From the NCBI GenBank assembly GCA_017303555.1, contig JAFLCN010000012.1, positions 62,001-126,000 on the forward strand: a stretch of DNA of 64,000 nt. Direction: 5' to 3'. Shown here piece after piece: positions 34,509 through 43,513 of this stretch. The DNA is from Planctomycetota bacterium (GTDB lineage: Bacteria > Planctomycetota > Phycisphaerae > Phycisphaerales > UBA1924). A program made the translations under genes and the position numbers. Numbering within the stretch: position 1 is the stretch's first letter; each line of letters starts with the position of its first letter. Below the pieces are notes generated by a model. The model worked only from the letters and a program-made list of their open reading frames with translations, was not told where the DNA came from and searched no databases.

Positions 34509-35650
34509 TTTGGTCCTCCAGAATTCGGAGACTCGCCGGGCCTGGTGCGGGGCGGCGGATCACCAAACAGCAGACGCGACGGATTGTTCTTGGCGTCGGA
34601 TGTGATCGCGTCGACATTCTCGAGCACGCTGCGCAGCACTCCGAGCGACCTTTCGATGTTGCTCTGGCTCTCCGCGATGACCGCGTTGAGCCTGCGGACC
34701 AGTTGCCGCACATCCTCCGCTGCCGCGGGTGTCGAAGCCAGCGTCTTGTCGAGATTGTCGAGAATCCGCCGGGTCTGCGGGTCGGCGAGGATCTGATCGA
34801 CACGCCCCGACGCATCCCGCAGGCTCTTCGCGACCGCGGGAAGTTCGCTCACAAACGCCGCCAGGTCCTTCTTCTGCGGATCGCCCGAATTGAGCGACGC
34901 CGAGATCTGCTCGACGTTCGCCAGAATCTTCTCGATGGCGGGATTCTCGAGCAGCGTGCGCAGCCGGGTTGCGGCCTGATTGGCGTTCGCCATCATCTCG
35001 TTCGCCGAGTTCTTGAGATCGGTCAGGCCCGTCCCGCTCAACGCATCGTCCGCGTGCGTGAGCAGGTTGTTGAGCATGTTGAACGTGTCCTTGAAGTCGA
35101 TCTGCGCCAGGTGCGTCGCGAGCGTTTCCACGCTCGCCGTAATCTGCGAGATCACGCTCGGGCTCGCCGGGATCACGATCCCTTCGGGCTGCCATGTGAT
35201 CGCCAGGGGCTTGCGCCCGACATCATCGGCAATCATCACCAGTTCGAGATAGGCCGGCCCCATGAGCGAACTCGATGCGAGCCGCGCGTGCAGCCCCTCC
35301 TTGAGCGCGGTTTCCAGCGTCGCTTCGGTCTCCGACATGTTCAGCCCCGTGCGCGTATCCAGGCTCATCTGGATCATCACATAACCCGCGACATTGTCGC
35401 CGGATTTGAAGGTCACGTCGTACCGCTGCGCCACGAATCCGATAAAGGTGACTTCGCCAACGCGCACGCCCCGGAACCGCACCGGCGCACGCACATCAAG
35501 CCCCAGCACAGAGTCCGGCGTGTACGTCTCCGCCAGCACGCCCCGAGAGCGGAACACCCCCGCGCCCAGCGCCGCCAGAAAGCCCAGGAACAGCAGGACC
35601 GCCACCAGCGTGAACAGCCCGAGTTTGAATGAATTGGCGCGATCGCTCAA
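34505..35650 (-). CDS. MlaD-family (MCE-domain) substrate-binding protein
   Basis: A 381-residue single-pass protein. The N-terminal helix (about 10-30, LGLFTLVAVLLFLGFLAALGAGVF) anchors the MCE domain: YTPDSVLGLDVRAPVRFRGVRVGEVTFIGF and the following VMIQMSLDT. From about residue 160 the protein is a long helical coiled-coil region, as in MCE proteins that span the periplasm. It binds phospholipid between the ABC core and the outer-membrane side. It overlaps both neighbours by 4 bases. Confidence 0.92.
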   Translation of the reverse strand: MSDRANSFKLGLFTLVAVLLFLGFLAALGAGVFRSRGVLAETYTPDSVLGLDVRAPVRFRGVRVGEVTFIGFVAQRYDVTFKSGDNVAGYVMIQMSLDTRTGLNMSETEATLETALKEGLHARLASSSLMGPAYLELVMIADDVGRKPLAITWQPEGIVIPASPSVISQITASVETLATHLAQIDFKDTFNMLNNLLTHADDALSGTGLTDLKNSANEMMANANQAATRLRTLLENPAIEKILANVEQISASLNSGDPQKKDLAAFVSELPAVAKSLRDASGRVDQILADPQTRRILDNLDKTLASTPAAAEDVRQLVRRLNAVIAESQSNIERSLGVLRSVLENVDAITSDAKNNPSRLLFGDPPPRTRPGESPNSGGPK

Positions 35651-36465
35651 GCGACGTTCCCCTTTGCCGAAATCGTGTCACGGTTGAAGAAGGCCCGCAT
35701 CCATTCGTCGATCGGGTGATCGCGTAACTGCGCCGGTGGCCCCTCGGCAACCATCGTTTTCTTGGATGCCTGCAGCACGATGCACCGATCGGCGATCGTG
35801 TAAATGCTCGGCAGCTCATGCGAAACCACCACGAAGGTCATGCCGAGCAGCTTCCGCAGTTCGAGAATCAGCGAATCCAGCGACGCCGACGTGATCGGGT
35901 CCAATCCCGCCGACGGCTCATCCAGAAAAATGATCTTCGGGTCGAGCGCCATCGCCCGCGCGATCGCCGCGCGCTTCTGCATGCCCCCCGAGACCTGCGA
36001 CGGAAGCAATTCCGCCGCGTGCGACAGGCCCACCAGATTCAATTTGCCCAGCGCAATCGCGTCCATCGCTTCGCTCGGCAGATCCGTGAACTCTTCCAGC
36101 GGCAGCCTGATGTTCTCGCGCAGCGTCATCGACCCGAACAACGCCCCCGATTGATACGCCACGCCGATCATCCGCAGCATTTCCAGCCGCTCTTTCCCCT
36201 GCACCGTGCCGACATCAAACCCCGCAACATTGATCGTCCCGCCCGCGGGCTTATACAGCCCGATCATGTGCATGAGCAGCGTGCTCTTGCCACACCCAGA
36301 GTCCCCGACGATCACGATGACCTCGCCCGCCCGAATCTCGAATGACACGTTCGAAAAAATCGTCTTCGGCCCGAACGCGGCACGCAGCTTCTCAACGCGG
36401 ATCAGCGGCTCGCCCGCCCCTTCCGATTCCGGTCTCGCTTCAACTTGTCTCGCGCCGCTCAACAC
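35647..36465 (-). CDS. MlaF-family ABC transporter ATPase
   Basis: A 272-residue ATPase. Walker A GDSGCGKST, Q-loop GVAYQSGALFGSMT, signature QVSGGMQKR, Walker B KIIFLDEPSAGLDP and H-loop VVVSHELPSIY are all present. SGGMxKR is typical of the Mla/Ttg2A group. The GTG at 36465 is chosen: it leaves a 28-base gap after the permease and has GGAG upstream; a longer frame starting at 36540 would overlap the permease gene. It powers lipid movement with the MlaE and MCE partners. Confidence 0.93.
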   Translation of the reverse strand: MLSGARQVEARPESEGAGEPLIRVEKLRAAFGPKTIFSNVSFEIRAGEVIVIVGDSGCGKSTLLMHMIGLYKPAGGTINVAGFDVGTVQGKERLEMLRMIGVAYQSGALFGSMTLRENIRLPLEEFTDLPSEAMDAIALGKLNLVGLSHAAELLPSQVSGGMQKRAAIARAMALDPKIIFLDEPSAGLDPITSASLDSLILELRKLLGMTFVVVSHELPSIYTIADRCIVLQASKKTMVAEGPPAQLRDHPIDEWMRAFFNRDTISAKGNVA

Positions 36466-36493
36466 CGGATATCCATCTCCATTCAATGCCGAT

Positions 36494-37621
36494 TCAAAGC
36501 CGCAAGTAAAAGAACACGACGCCCAGCAACCCATCCACAACCACGATCAGCACAATCCCCGCAACCACCGCGCTCGTTGTGCTTCTGCCCACCGCTCCCG
36601 GACCCGAACCGGTCTTCAGCCCGCGCTGGCAGCCCACCGCGCCGATCACAAACGCAAAGATCACGGCCTTGAACAGACCCTGCAGCAGATCTTCCGGTCC
36701 CACGGCGCTCCGCACGCCCTCGATGTAAAACTGCAACGTGTATCCGAACGACAGCATCGTCGGTATCCCGCCCAGCAGCCCCATCAGCGTGCAGAAATTC
36801 GCGAGCAGGGGGGTCATGATCATCGCCGCCAGAACCCGCGGCACAACCAGAAACCGCATCGGCCTCACGCCGAACGTGTTGAGCGCATCAAGTTCCTGCG
36901 TCACCTTCATCGTTCCGATCTCGGCCGCAAACGCCGAGCCCGAACGCCCCGCCAGGATGATCGCCGTCGTCAAGGGCCCGAGTTCCCGCACCATCGCCAG
37001 CCCCATCAGCACGGGAATCTGCGAGACCGCGCCGTACTCCTGCAAGGGAGTCGCCGTCTGAAACGCGATGATCAGCCCCATCAAAAAGCCCAGCAGCATC
37101 ACCACCGGCAACGCGTTCACACCCGCCCGCTCGCACACCAGCAGCACATCGGCCCAGCGCACTCTCGTCGGATGCGTGATCGCCCAGCCAAAGGCCTTGA
37201 TCGATTCACCCAGGAACTCGACCAGCCCGTAAAGATCGCTCAGCACCGAGCTCGCAGAAAGCCCGATCGAAGAAACGACGTCCGGCTTGGTCGCCGCCGG
37301 GGGCGGGAGCTCCGCGGGCGTTGCCTTCTCTAGAAGCAGCCGAAGGTCTTCATTCAGCCCCTCATACGAAATCGAAGCCTTCCGGGCGCGGCACACCAGC
37401 GCCAATTCCATCAGCAGCCCGATCCCCGCGCCATCGCAGTACGAAACGTCCTTCCCGTCCACCGTGAGCGTCGAAAAACCCGAATCCCGGACCGGCGGCA
37501 CCACCCTGTCCCAAAGCCCCGCCACCGAATTCGCGTCCAGCCTCCCTTTGAGCGCAACGCGAGCCGAACCTCCTTGTGAGGTCACGCTCGCGTCCGCCTG
37601 CTGTGCCTGTGCTTCGCTCAA
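36494..37621 (-). CDS. STAS-MlaE fusion: ABC lipid-transport permease
   Basis: A 375-residue protein. The first ~100 residues are a STAS domain (VALKGRLDANSVAGLW, TVDGKDVSYCDGAGIGLL), as in MlaB, fused to an MlaE-type permease with about five helices. The MlaE signature is clear: MGLIIAFQTATPLQEYGA, REIGPL-like VRELGPLTTAIILAGRSGSAFAAEIGTM, and ELDALNTFGVRPMRFLVVPR. This permease is the first gene of a four-gene operon with the ATPase, MCE protein and lipoprotein. The TTG start is preceded by a TACCCT box at 6 bases. Confidence 0.93.
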   Translation of the reverse strand: MSEAQAQQADASVTSQGGSARVALKGRLDANSVAGLWDRVVPPVRDSGFSTLTVDGKDVSYCDGAGIGLLMELALVCRARKASISYEGLNEDLRLLLEKATPAELPPPAATKPDVVSSIGLSASSVLSDLYGLVEFLGESIKAFGWAITHPTRVRWADVLLVCERAGVNALPVVMLLGFLMGLIIAFQTATPLQEYGAVSQIPVLMGLAMVRELGPLTTAIILAGRSGSAFAAEIGTMKVTQELDALNTFGVRPMRFLVVPRVLAAMIMTPLLANFCTLMGLLGGIPTMLSFGYTLQFYIEGVRSAVGPEDLLQGLFKAVIFAFVIGAVGCQRGLKTGSGPGAVGRSTTSAVVAGIVLIVVVDGLLGVVFFYLRL

Positions 37622-37627
37622 GGGCCG

Positions 37628-37633
37628 AGGGTA
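37628..37633 (-). promoter_or_regulatory. TANNNT -10-like box (TACCCT on the minus strand), 6 bases before a TTG start
   Basis: On the minus strand TACCCT ends 6 bases before the TTG of the Mla-type permease, with no Shine-Dalgarno. It is likely the -10 box of a leaderless operon transcript. Confidence 0.4.
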
Positions 37634-37743
37634 CTCCGCCTCGCTGGTGCCGGGAACTCGTGTCCGATCGGATTGCGGGCGAAGTGTACCGGATAGCGCT
37701 CCGACGTCCCGCCAGAAGACCGCCCCGATCTCTCGTATCCTCC

Positions 37744-39078
37744 GTGCGACTGAAGTACATCATCGTCATCCCCGACGGCGGCGCGGACTTTCCTCTCGAG
37801 CAACTCGGGGGCAAGACCGCTTTTCAGGCCGCGCACACGCCGCACCTCGATGCGCTCGCATCCAAAGGTCGGCTGGGCGTCGCGAAAACCACGCCTCCCG
37901 GCTTCGAAGCCGGTTCCGATGTCTGTTCGATGTCGCTCCTCGGCTACGACCCCGCGAAGTACCACACCGGCCGCGCTCCGCTCGAAGCCGCATCGCTCGG
38001 CCTCCAGCCCGGTCCGCAGGATTGCATCTTCCGTTTGAATCTCGTGACCACCGGCGCATCGACCAGCGGCCCGTACTCCGCTTCGGACGAAGCGCTGATG
38101 ATCGACCATTCCGCCGGCGCGATCACCGACGCCGAAGCCCGATCGCTCATCGCAAGTCTTGTGGAACACTGGAAAATTGCCGTACCTGCCGCGGCCAAGT
38201 CGATGGTACTCACCCCGGGCGTCAGCTACCGCAACATCCTGATCGACTCGAGCGGCCGCAGCTACGCGGATGTCATCACAACGCCGCCGCACGCCGTTCC
38301 CGGCGAGTCGTGGCGCGCCCATTTGCCGAAGTGCAGCGTCACCGAAAGCAAGAGTGGGGCGGCAGGGGTAGATACCGCCGGCAGCGTGTCCGCCGTCGAT
38401 GTCCTCCGCGATCTCATGCTCGCCTCGCGCGATTGTTTCCGCGATCACCCAATAAACAAGGCCCGCATCGCTTCCGGCAAGCGCCCGGCCACAATGGCCT
38501 GGATCTGGGGCCAAGGCGTGAAACCCAGCATGCCGGCTTTCCAACAACGCTTCGGCATCCGAGGCAGCATGATCACCGCCGTCGATCTTCTCTCCGGCAT
38601 CGCGGCCTACATGGGCTGGGATCGGCTCGATGTTCCCGGAGTGACCAGCTATCACGACACCGATTACGCAGCGCAGGGCCGCGCCGCCGTCGAAGCCGTC
38701 ACCACCAAGAACTACGACATCGTCTGCTGCCACGTCGAAGCACCCGACGAAGCCTCGCACCAGGCCGATTGGAAAACCAAGGTTGCCGCGATCGAAGCGA
38801 TCGACCGCCACGTCGTCGCGCCGATCGCCGATTGCATGTCGAAACTGGACTCAAATGGCCACGGCTGCCGAGTCTTGGTCATGCCCGATCACTACACCCT
38901 CGTCAGCACCCGCAAGCACGATGCGACCCCGGTTCCGTTCCTTCTTGCGGGTGCGGGCATTTCGTCCAATGGGGCGGCCACCTTCGACGAGTCCGCGGCA
39001 GCCGCCACCGGTCTTGTCGTTCAACACGGGCACGATCTGATGTCGCAGTTCCTGGGCATCCATGAGAACCACGCATGA
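37744..39078 (+). CDS. Cofactor-independent phosphoglycerate mutase-like (ApgM-type) enzyme
   Basis: A 444-residue alkaline-phosphatase-superfamily metalloenzyme. It starts with the metal motif KYIIVIPDGGADFPLEQLGGKT, the nucleophile serine lies in GSDVCSMSLLGYDP, and later metal ligands are VCCHVEAPDEASHQAD and VMPDHYTL. This is the archaeal-type ApgM pattern; some members have been proposed to act as homoserine kinases, so either glycolytic mutase or homoserine kinase is possible. The GTG at 37744 begins at the conserved core. A membrane-protein gene overlaps its stop by 4 bases. Confidence 0.87.
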   Translation: MRLKYIIVIPDGGADFPLEQLGGKTAFQAAHTPHLDALASKGRLGVAKTTPPGFEAGSDVCSMSLLGYDPAKYHTGRAPLEAASLGLQPGPQDCIFRLNLVTTGASTSGPYSASDEALMIDHSAGAITDAEARSLIASLVEHWKIAVPAAAKSMVLTPGVSYRNILIDSSGRSYADVITTPPHAVPGESWRAHLPKCSVTESKSGAAGVDTAGSVSAVDVLRDLMLASRDCFRDHPINKARIASGKRPATMAWIWGQGVKPSMPAFQQRFGIRGSMITAVDLLSGIAAYMGWDRLDVPGVTSYHDTDYAAQGRAAVEAVTTKNYDIVCCHVEAPDEASHQADWKTKVAAIEAIDRHVVAPIADCMSKLDSNGHGCRVLVMPDHYTLVSTRKHDATPVPFLLAGAGISSNGAATFDESAAAATGLVVQHGHDLMSQFLGIHENHA

Positions 39079-39737
39079 GCGAACCCGATTCCGCTTCCGG
39101 TCCATCCGCCGACGCGAACAAGCCCTCGCCATCGCTCGGGCCGCCTCTTGTTGATCCCAAAGAGTCATACGACCTCGAACCGGCCGAAACGGTCGCGGCT
39201 CCCCAGCCTCCGCCTCCAGCCCCTCTTCCAAAGCCCGCTCCCGTCGCGGTTCTTCCCTCAACAGATTTCATCAAGCCCGGATTCGGCACAGCGCAGGTCG
39301 TCGGCATCATCGGCGGCACCATCCTGGCGATCGCCGTGATCTTCGCCACGGTGCTGGCTTGGAAAGCCGGTACGCGATGGTGGGCGACCGGACTGCTCAC
39401 GGCCTATCTCGGCCTCCTTCACGCCGGGACCGGCGCCGCCGCAGTGGGCTTTGTTGCGTACGCGCTCGGGCGCGAGATCGGGAATGTCCCGCTCGCCGCG
39501 GCACGCATGCTGGTCGCGGTTGCGCTGCTGCTCCTCACCCTGCACTGCGGGATTCCGCTCCACCCGATCCTGCTCTTCCTTTCCGCCTATCTCGTGTACG
39601 CCCTTGCAACGATCATTTTCTTCCGATGGGAGATGTCGGAATGGGCGGGAGTGGTCAGCGTGCACGCTCTGCTCTGGCTTGTGATGTACCTCGCCGCGAT
39701 GCTGCAGGTCGCGGTTGCGCTCAATCCGGGCAAGTGA
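39075..39737 (+). CDS. Multi-pass membrane protein with Pro-rich N-terminus
   Basis: A 220-residue protein of no recognised family. The first 70 residues are disordered and rich in Pro, Ser and Glu. Four or five predicted helices follow (for example VVGIIGGTILAIAVIFATVLAW and LLTLHCGIPLHPILLFLSAYLVYALATIIFF). Its ATG overlaps the mutase gene by 4 bases; BtpA-family gene follows after 24 bases. Confidence 0.78.
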   Translation: MSEPDSASGPSADANKPSPSLGPPLVDPKESYDLEPAETVAAPQPPPPAPLPKPAPVAVLPSTDFIKPGFGTAQVVGIIGGTILAIAVIFATVLAWKAGTRWWATGLLTAYLGLLHAGTGAAAVGFVAYALGREIGNVPLAAARMLVAVALLLLTLHCGIPLHPILLFLSAYLVYALATIIFFRWEMSEWAGVVSVHALLWLVMYLAAMLQVAVALNPGK

Positions 39738-39761
39738 TTCGGTTCGTTTCAAGGATCTGTC

Positions 39762-40580
39762 ATGGCAAAGAAGTCCAACCACGGTTCGTTTCTGCAGCTT
39801 CCCAAGAAATCCCTCATCGGCATGGTCCACGTCGGCGCGCTCCCCGGCTCACCCTTCGCCCGTGCTCCGCTCTCTCAAATCGAATCCACCGCACGCGCAG
39901 AGGCGAAGATCCTCATCGACTCCGGCTTTGATGCCGTCATCGTCGAGAACATGCACGATCGCCCCTACCTGCAGCCACCTCACTCGCCCGCGACGGTTGC
40001 CGCGATGACGGTTCTCTGTGCGGCAGTCAAGGACGCCATCGGCTCCGCACCAATGGGTGTCCAAGTCCTCTCCTGCGGCGAGCGCGAAGCCCTCTCCATC
40101 GCTCTCGTCACCGGCGGCTCGTTCATTCGCTGCGAGAACTTTGTCTACGCCCACGTCGCCGATGAAGGCCTGCTCGCTCAAGCCTCCGCCGGCCCGCTCC
40201 TCCGCTTCCGCAAGGAAATCGGCGCGGAGCACATCAAGGTCATCTGCGACATCAAGAAGAAACACGCCTCGCACTCCATCACCGGCGATATCACGCTCGG
40301 CGATGCAGCCCACACCGCCGAATTTTTCGGAGCGGATGGGGTCATCGTGACCGGCGCCTTCACCGGCGACCCGGCGAACGAAGAAGATGTTGCAGAAGCC
40401 AAGCGTTCCGCCCACCTTCCAGTCTGGGTCGGCTCCGGTGTCGATCCCGATCAGGCCAAGTCGCTCTTTGAACACGCCGACGCCCTCATCGTCGGTTCGT
40501 ACATCAAGCGTGGCGGCCTTTGGTCCGCACCGATCGATCCGAAGCGCTGTCGCGCGATGGCAAAGGCGAAACGCTTCTGA
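39762..40580 (+). CDS. BtpA/SgcQ-family protein
   Basis: A 272-residue TIM-barrel protein. KSLIGMVHVGALPGSPFA at the start, VENMHDRPYLQP, VKVLSCGEREALSIA-like GVQVLSCGEREAL, RCENFVYAHVADEGL, and ADGVIVTGAFTGDPA are characteristic of the BtpA family. BtpA was named for photosystem I stability in cyanobacteria, but relatives such as SgcQ occur in non-photosynthetic bacteria and their enzyme role is unproven. AAGGA lies 6 bases before the ATG. Confidence 0.9.
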   Translation: MAKKSNHGSFLQLPKKSLIGMVHVGALPGSPFARAPLSQIESTARAEAKILIDSGFDAVIVENMHDRPYLQPPHSPATVAAMTVLCAAVKDAIGSAPMGVQVLSCGEREALSIALVTGGSFIRCENFVYAHVADEGLLAQASAGPLLRFRKEIGAEHIKVICDIKKKHASHSITGDITLGDAAHTAEFFGADGVIVTGAFTGDPANEEDVAEAKRSAHLPVWVGSGVDPDQAKSLFEHADALIVGSYIKRGGLWSAPIDPKRCRAMAKAKRF

Positions 40581-40590
40581 AGAAAACGCA

Positions 40591-40782
40591 TTCACCACAG
40601 ATCGAAGATCCGCCCCGGCGAAGACACAGAGTCACGAAGAAACGCGGGGAAATTGGATAAAGGCAATGATGGGCTGAGATGAGTTCTGTGCCGGGTTGGC
40701 TGTGTTCTGCGTGTTTCAATGCGTCATACAAAATCGGATTTCAGTCCCACTCTTCTCTGTGCCTCTGTGTCTCCGTGGTGAA
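40591..40782. repeat. Intergenic element flanked by inverted CACAGAG-type repeats
   Basis: TTCACCACAG at 40591 and CCGTGGTGAA ending at 40782 face each other. Each is followed inward by CACAGAG-rich sequence, the right arm being CTCTGTGCCTCTGTGTCTC from 40755. About 110 bases of unrelated sequence separate the arms. The same right arm, with its trailing ATCTTCTGCCTT, recurs at 49052. The M48 gene starts 15 bases after the element. Confidence 0.75.
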
Positions 40783-40796
40783 TCTTCTGCCTTCCC

Positions 40797-42311
40797 ATGA
40801 CCACCGGCCTCGTCATCCTGATCTTTCTTCTCGACGGCGTCATGCCCGCGTTCAGTCACGACGCACAGAAGCCAGATCCCTGGCTCTACGCCGGCTGGCT
40901 CGGAGGCATGGTCGTCGGCGTCTCGCTGCTTCTCACAATTCTTCGACTCCGCCTCGATCGCACCGGCCTCAGCCGCAACATCGCGCTCGCGGAACGCCTG
41001 CTGAGCTTTGGCCGCGCTGTCGTTGTCGGCATCCACGCCTACGCCATCATCGAACTCGGTTGGAGCCAAACCGCAAGCCACCTCTCGAACAACCTCCCGG
41101 TTGTTCGAGAATTCGTCACCGCGCTTCCTCCGCTCGTTGCGTTTGTCGTGCTCTATTGGGCCTACGCCCCAATCCAGCGCCGAATCCGTGAAGCGCTCCT
41201 CTGGCGTCACTTGCATCAGGGCGTCCCGATTCTCCCCGATCGCTCCCGCGCCGCACTCGTCTGGGAACACATCCGCCATTCCATACTTCTCGGCCTGATC
41301 CCGCTTCTCATGCTCACCGCATGGAGGCACATCGGTGAATTCGTCGCCGCGCGGCAGCACCAAACACTCGGCAACTGGCTCGAATGGCTCCTCATCATCT
41401 GGCAGGTCGCCGGTGTCTTTGTCGTGCTCGCCGTCTCGCCGTACATACTCCGCTTCGTCTGGGACACCGTGCCGCTCCAGGGCGGCCAGCTCCGCGAATC
41501 CGTCGAGAGCGTCTTTTCGCGAAACAACGTCTCCGCTCGCGAAGTCCTCGTCTGGCAGACTTCCAGCGGCATCCTGAACGGCGCGCTCATGGGCATCATC
41601 CCCCGCGCCCGCTACGTTCTCTTCACCGATGCACTTCTTCAAGTGCTGCCGCTTCGTCAGGTCGAGGCCGTCGCGGCACACGAAGCCGGTCACGGCCGCC
41701 TGCATCACCTTCCCTGGCTTCTCGGCGCGACAATCGTCTCCTCACTCGTCGGTGCCACTGCCTTTTCGATCCTTTTCGAAATCGTTCGCCCGGAAGAATC
41801 GTGGTACGTCACCGCGATCGGTCTGCTCTGTTCCGCCGGTCTCGGTTTTTTCGTGCTCGGATTCGTCAGCCGCCGCTTTGAATTGCAGGCCGACGCCTTT
41901 GCCGCCAAAGACCTCAGCCGCTTTCAGCCCCCGATCGAGACCGGCGATTCGCCACTCCCCGCCAGTTCCGAAGTAACCCACGAAAGCGCCGCCTCGATGA
42001 TCGATGCTCTCGAAACTGTCTCTCGCCTCAACGGCACATCTCCCGAGCGCTTCACCTTCCGCCACGGCACGGTCCGAGGCCGTCAGGCCCACCTCGCCTC
42101 CATAGTCGGAACGCCCCTCACCAAACTGCCGATCGATCGAGCCGTCAAACGCCTCAAACTCGCAACGCTTGCCGCGGCAGCCGCCGTCGTCCTCGTCCTG
42201 ATCGCCAGCGTGCTGTTTCTCCCTTCCCGCGATAACCTAGAGCATGGGACTGAGCCCGAAGGAACAACAACTCGCCGACACGATCCGCGCTTCGAGCGCT
42301 CGCCTACTTGA
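40797..42311 (+). CDS. M48-family membrane metalloprotease
   Basis: A 504-residue polytopic protease. About five helices precede the zinc motif HEAGH (residues 295-299) in VEAVAAHEAGHGRLHHL. The third ligand region is FVSRRFELQADAFAAKD, typical of HtpX/Ste24-type M48 enzymes. The first helix is MTTGLVILIFLLDGVMPAF. Likely role: quality control of membrane proteins. The last 68 bases overlap the next gene in another frame. No Shine-Dalgarno is seen before the ATG, which immediately follows the repeat element. Confidence 0.9.
   Translation: MTTGLVILIFLLDGVMPAFSHDAQKPDPWLYAGWLGGMVVGVSLLLTILRLRLDRTGLSRNIALAERLLSFGRAVVVGIHAYAIIELGWSQTASHLSNNLPVVREFVTALPPLVAFVVLYWAYAPIQRRIREALLWRHLHQGVPILPDRSRAALVWEHIRHSILLGLIPLLMLTAWRHIGEFVAARQHQTLGNWLEWLLIIWQVAGVFVVLAVSPYILRFVWDTVPLQGGQLRESVESVFSRNNVSAREVLVWQTSSGILNGALMGIIPRARYVLFTDALLQVLPLRQVEAVAAHEAGHGRLHHLPWLLGATIVSSLVGATAFSILFEIVRPEESWYVTAIGLLCSAGLGFFVLGFVSRRFELQADAFAAKDLSRFQPPIETGDSPLPASSEVTHESAASMIDALETVSRLNGTSPERFTFRHGTVRGRQAHLASIVGTPLTKLPIDRAVKRLKLATLAAAAAVVLVLIASVLFLPSRDNLEHGTEPEGTTTRRHDPRFERSPT
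42233..42238 (+). promoter_or_regulatory. TANNNT -10-like box (TAACCT), 5 bases before an ATG start
   Basis: TAACCT ends 5 bases before the ATG of the M20 gene, inside the 3' end of the M48 gene. No Shine-Dalgarno is visible, suggesting a separate, leaderless start for the arginine-catabolism cluster. Confidence 0.4.
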
Positions 42312-43464
42312 CGACCTGCGCACGCACGTCAATCTCCCGACCGGAGGCATCGCCGCGCCGGCGATGGATGAGTCCGTCGCCCTCTTCACCCGCCGCCTCG
42401 AAAAACTCGGCGCAAGCACCTTCACCGAAGTTGGCGATCGTCCACCCTCGTGGCTCTTTTCCGGCGCTGCCGAGATGTCGCCCCGCAAAGTCGCGATCTG
42501 CTCGAAGAAGTCCACCGGCGCATCGCGCATTCTCCTGAGTGGTCACGTCGACACCGTCCACGAGCCCGATAGTCCATTCCGCGAACTCACGATCGCCGCC
42601 GACAAAAAGACCGCGCTCGGCCCCGGCTGCGTCGATATGAAAGGCGGCCTCGTCATCGCCGTCGCCGCGCTCGAAGCGCTCGAAGCCTGCGGCATCCCCT
42701 GTATCTGGTCCTTCATCTTCTCGACGGATGAAGAGACGGGCTCGTATGCCGCCGAACGTTTCCTGCGCGAGCAAGCCAAGCTCCACGATGTCGGTCTCGC
42801 GCTTGAGCCCGCAATGGCCGACGGTGGCCTTGTCATTGAGCGCCCCGGAAGCGGCCAATTCTTCATCGAAGCAACCGGCAACCCCGCGCACGTCGGCCGT
42901 GATTTCAAGAGCGGCGTTTCCGCAATCGATGCAATCTCCCGCGCCATCCCGCCGATCTCCGCGCTCGCAGCGCCCGATGAAGGCCTCATCGTCAGCGTCG
43001 GCATTATCAAGGGCGGCACCGCGACCAACATCGTGCCGGATTCCGCCAAAGCCTGGGGGAACATGCGTTTCTCCAAACGCGAGCAAGGCGAAGCCGCCGT
43101 CCGCGGCATCCAATCTGCCTGCAAGGCCGTCGCCGGCAAGGCCACGATCGACGTCCAAGCCACGCTGAACCGCCCCGCCAAGCCGACCACCGACGGCACC
43201 ATGGTGCTCGCCAATCTCGCCCGAGCCGTCGCCGAAGACCTCGGCCAGAAGCTCCCTTTCGGCAAGACGGGCGGCGTTTGCGAGGGCAATAACTTGCAGG
43301 CCGAGGGCCTCCCGACCATCGACACCCTCGGCGTCCGGGGTGGCGGCCTGCACACCCCGCAGGAATGGATCGACCTCTCCAGCCTTGTCGAACGCTGTCA
43401 GTTGCTCGCCATCCTCCTGTCGAGACTTTCCGAGCGACCGTTCCAAGAATGGTCAAAGAACTGA
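42244..43464 (+). CDS. M20-family metallohydrolase (ArgE/DapE-like), candidate N-succinylglutamate desuccinylase
   Basis: A 406-residue co-catalytic zinc enzyme. Metal ligands and catalysts are visible: H101 and catalytic D103 in SGHVDTVHE, D131 in GPGCVDMKGG, E163/E164 in STDEETGS, E188 in LALEP, and the last His in GGGLHTPQEW. A dimerisation domain (about 195-310) carries GNPAHVGRDF. The M20 family includes DapE, which removes succinyl groups. Because aminotransferase, AstA-like and AstD-like genes follow, it could do the final desuccinylation normally done by AstE; this is inferred from context. It overlaps the M48 gene by 68 bases. Confidence 0.85.
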   Translation: MGLSPKEQQLADTIRASSARLLDDLRTHVNLPTGGIAAPAMDESVALFTRRLEKLGASTFTEVGDRPPSWLFSGAAEMSPRKVAICSKKSTGASRILLSGHVDTVHEPDSPFRELTIAADKKTALGPGCVDMKGGLVIAVAALEALEACGIPCIWSFIFSTDEETGSYAAERFLREQAKLHDVGLALEPAMADGGLVIERPGSGQFFIEATGNPAHVGRDFKSGVSAIDAISRAIPPISALAAPDEGLIVSVGIIKGGTATNIVPDSAKAWGNMRFSKREQGEAAVRGIQSACKAVAGKATIDVQATLNRPAKPTTDGTMVLANLARAVAEDLGQKLPFGKTGGVCEGNNLQAEGLPTIDTLGVRGGGLHTPQEWIDLSSLVERCQLLAILLSRLSERPFQEWSKN

Positions 43465-43513
43465 CGATCTTTCAGTTGTGTTCGGACCGGGCATTTCTCT
43501 CACGGAGTTCACG

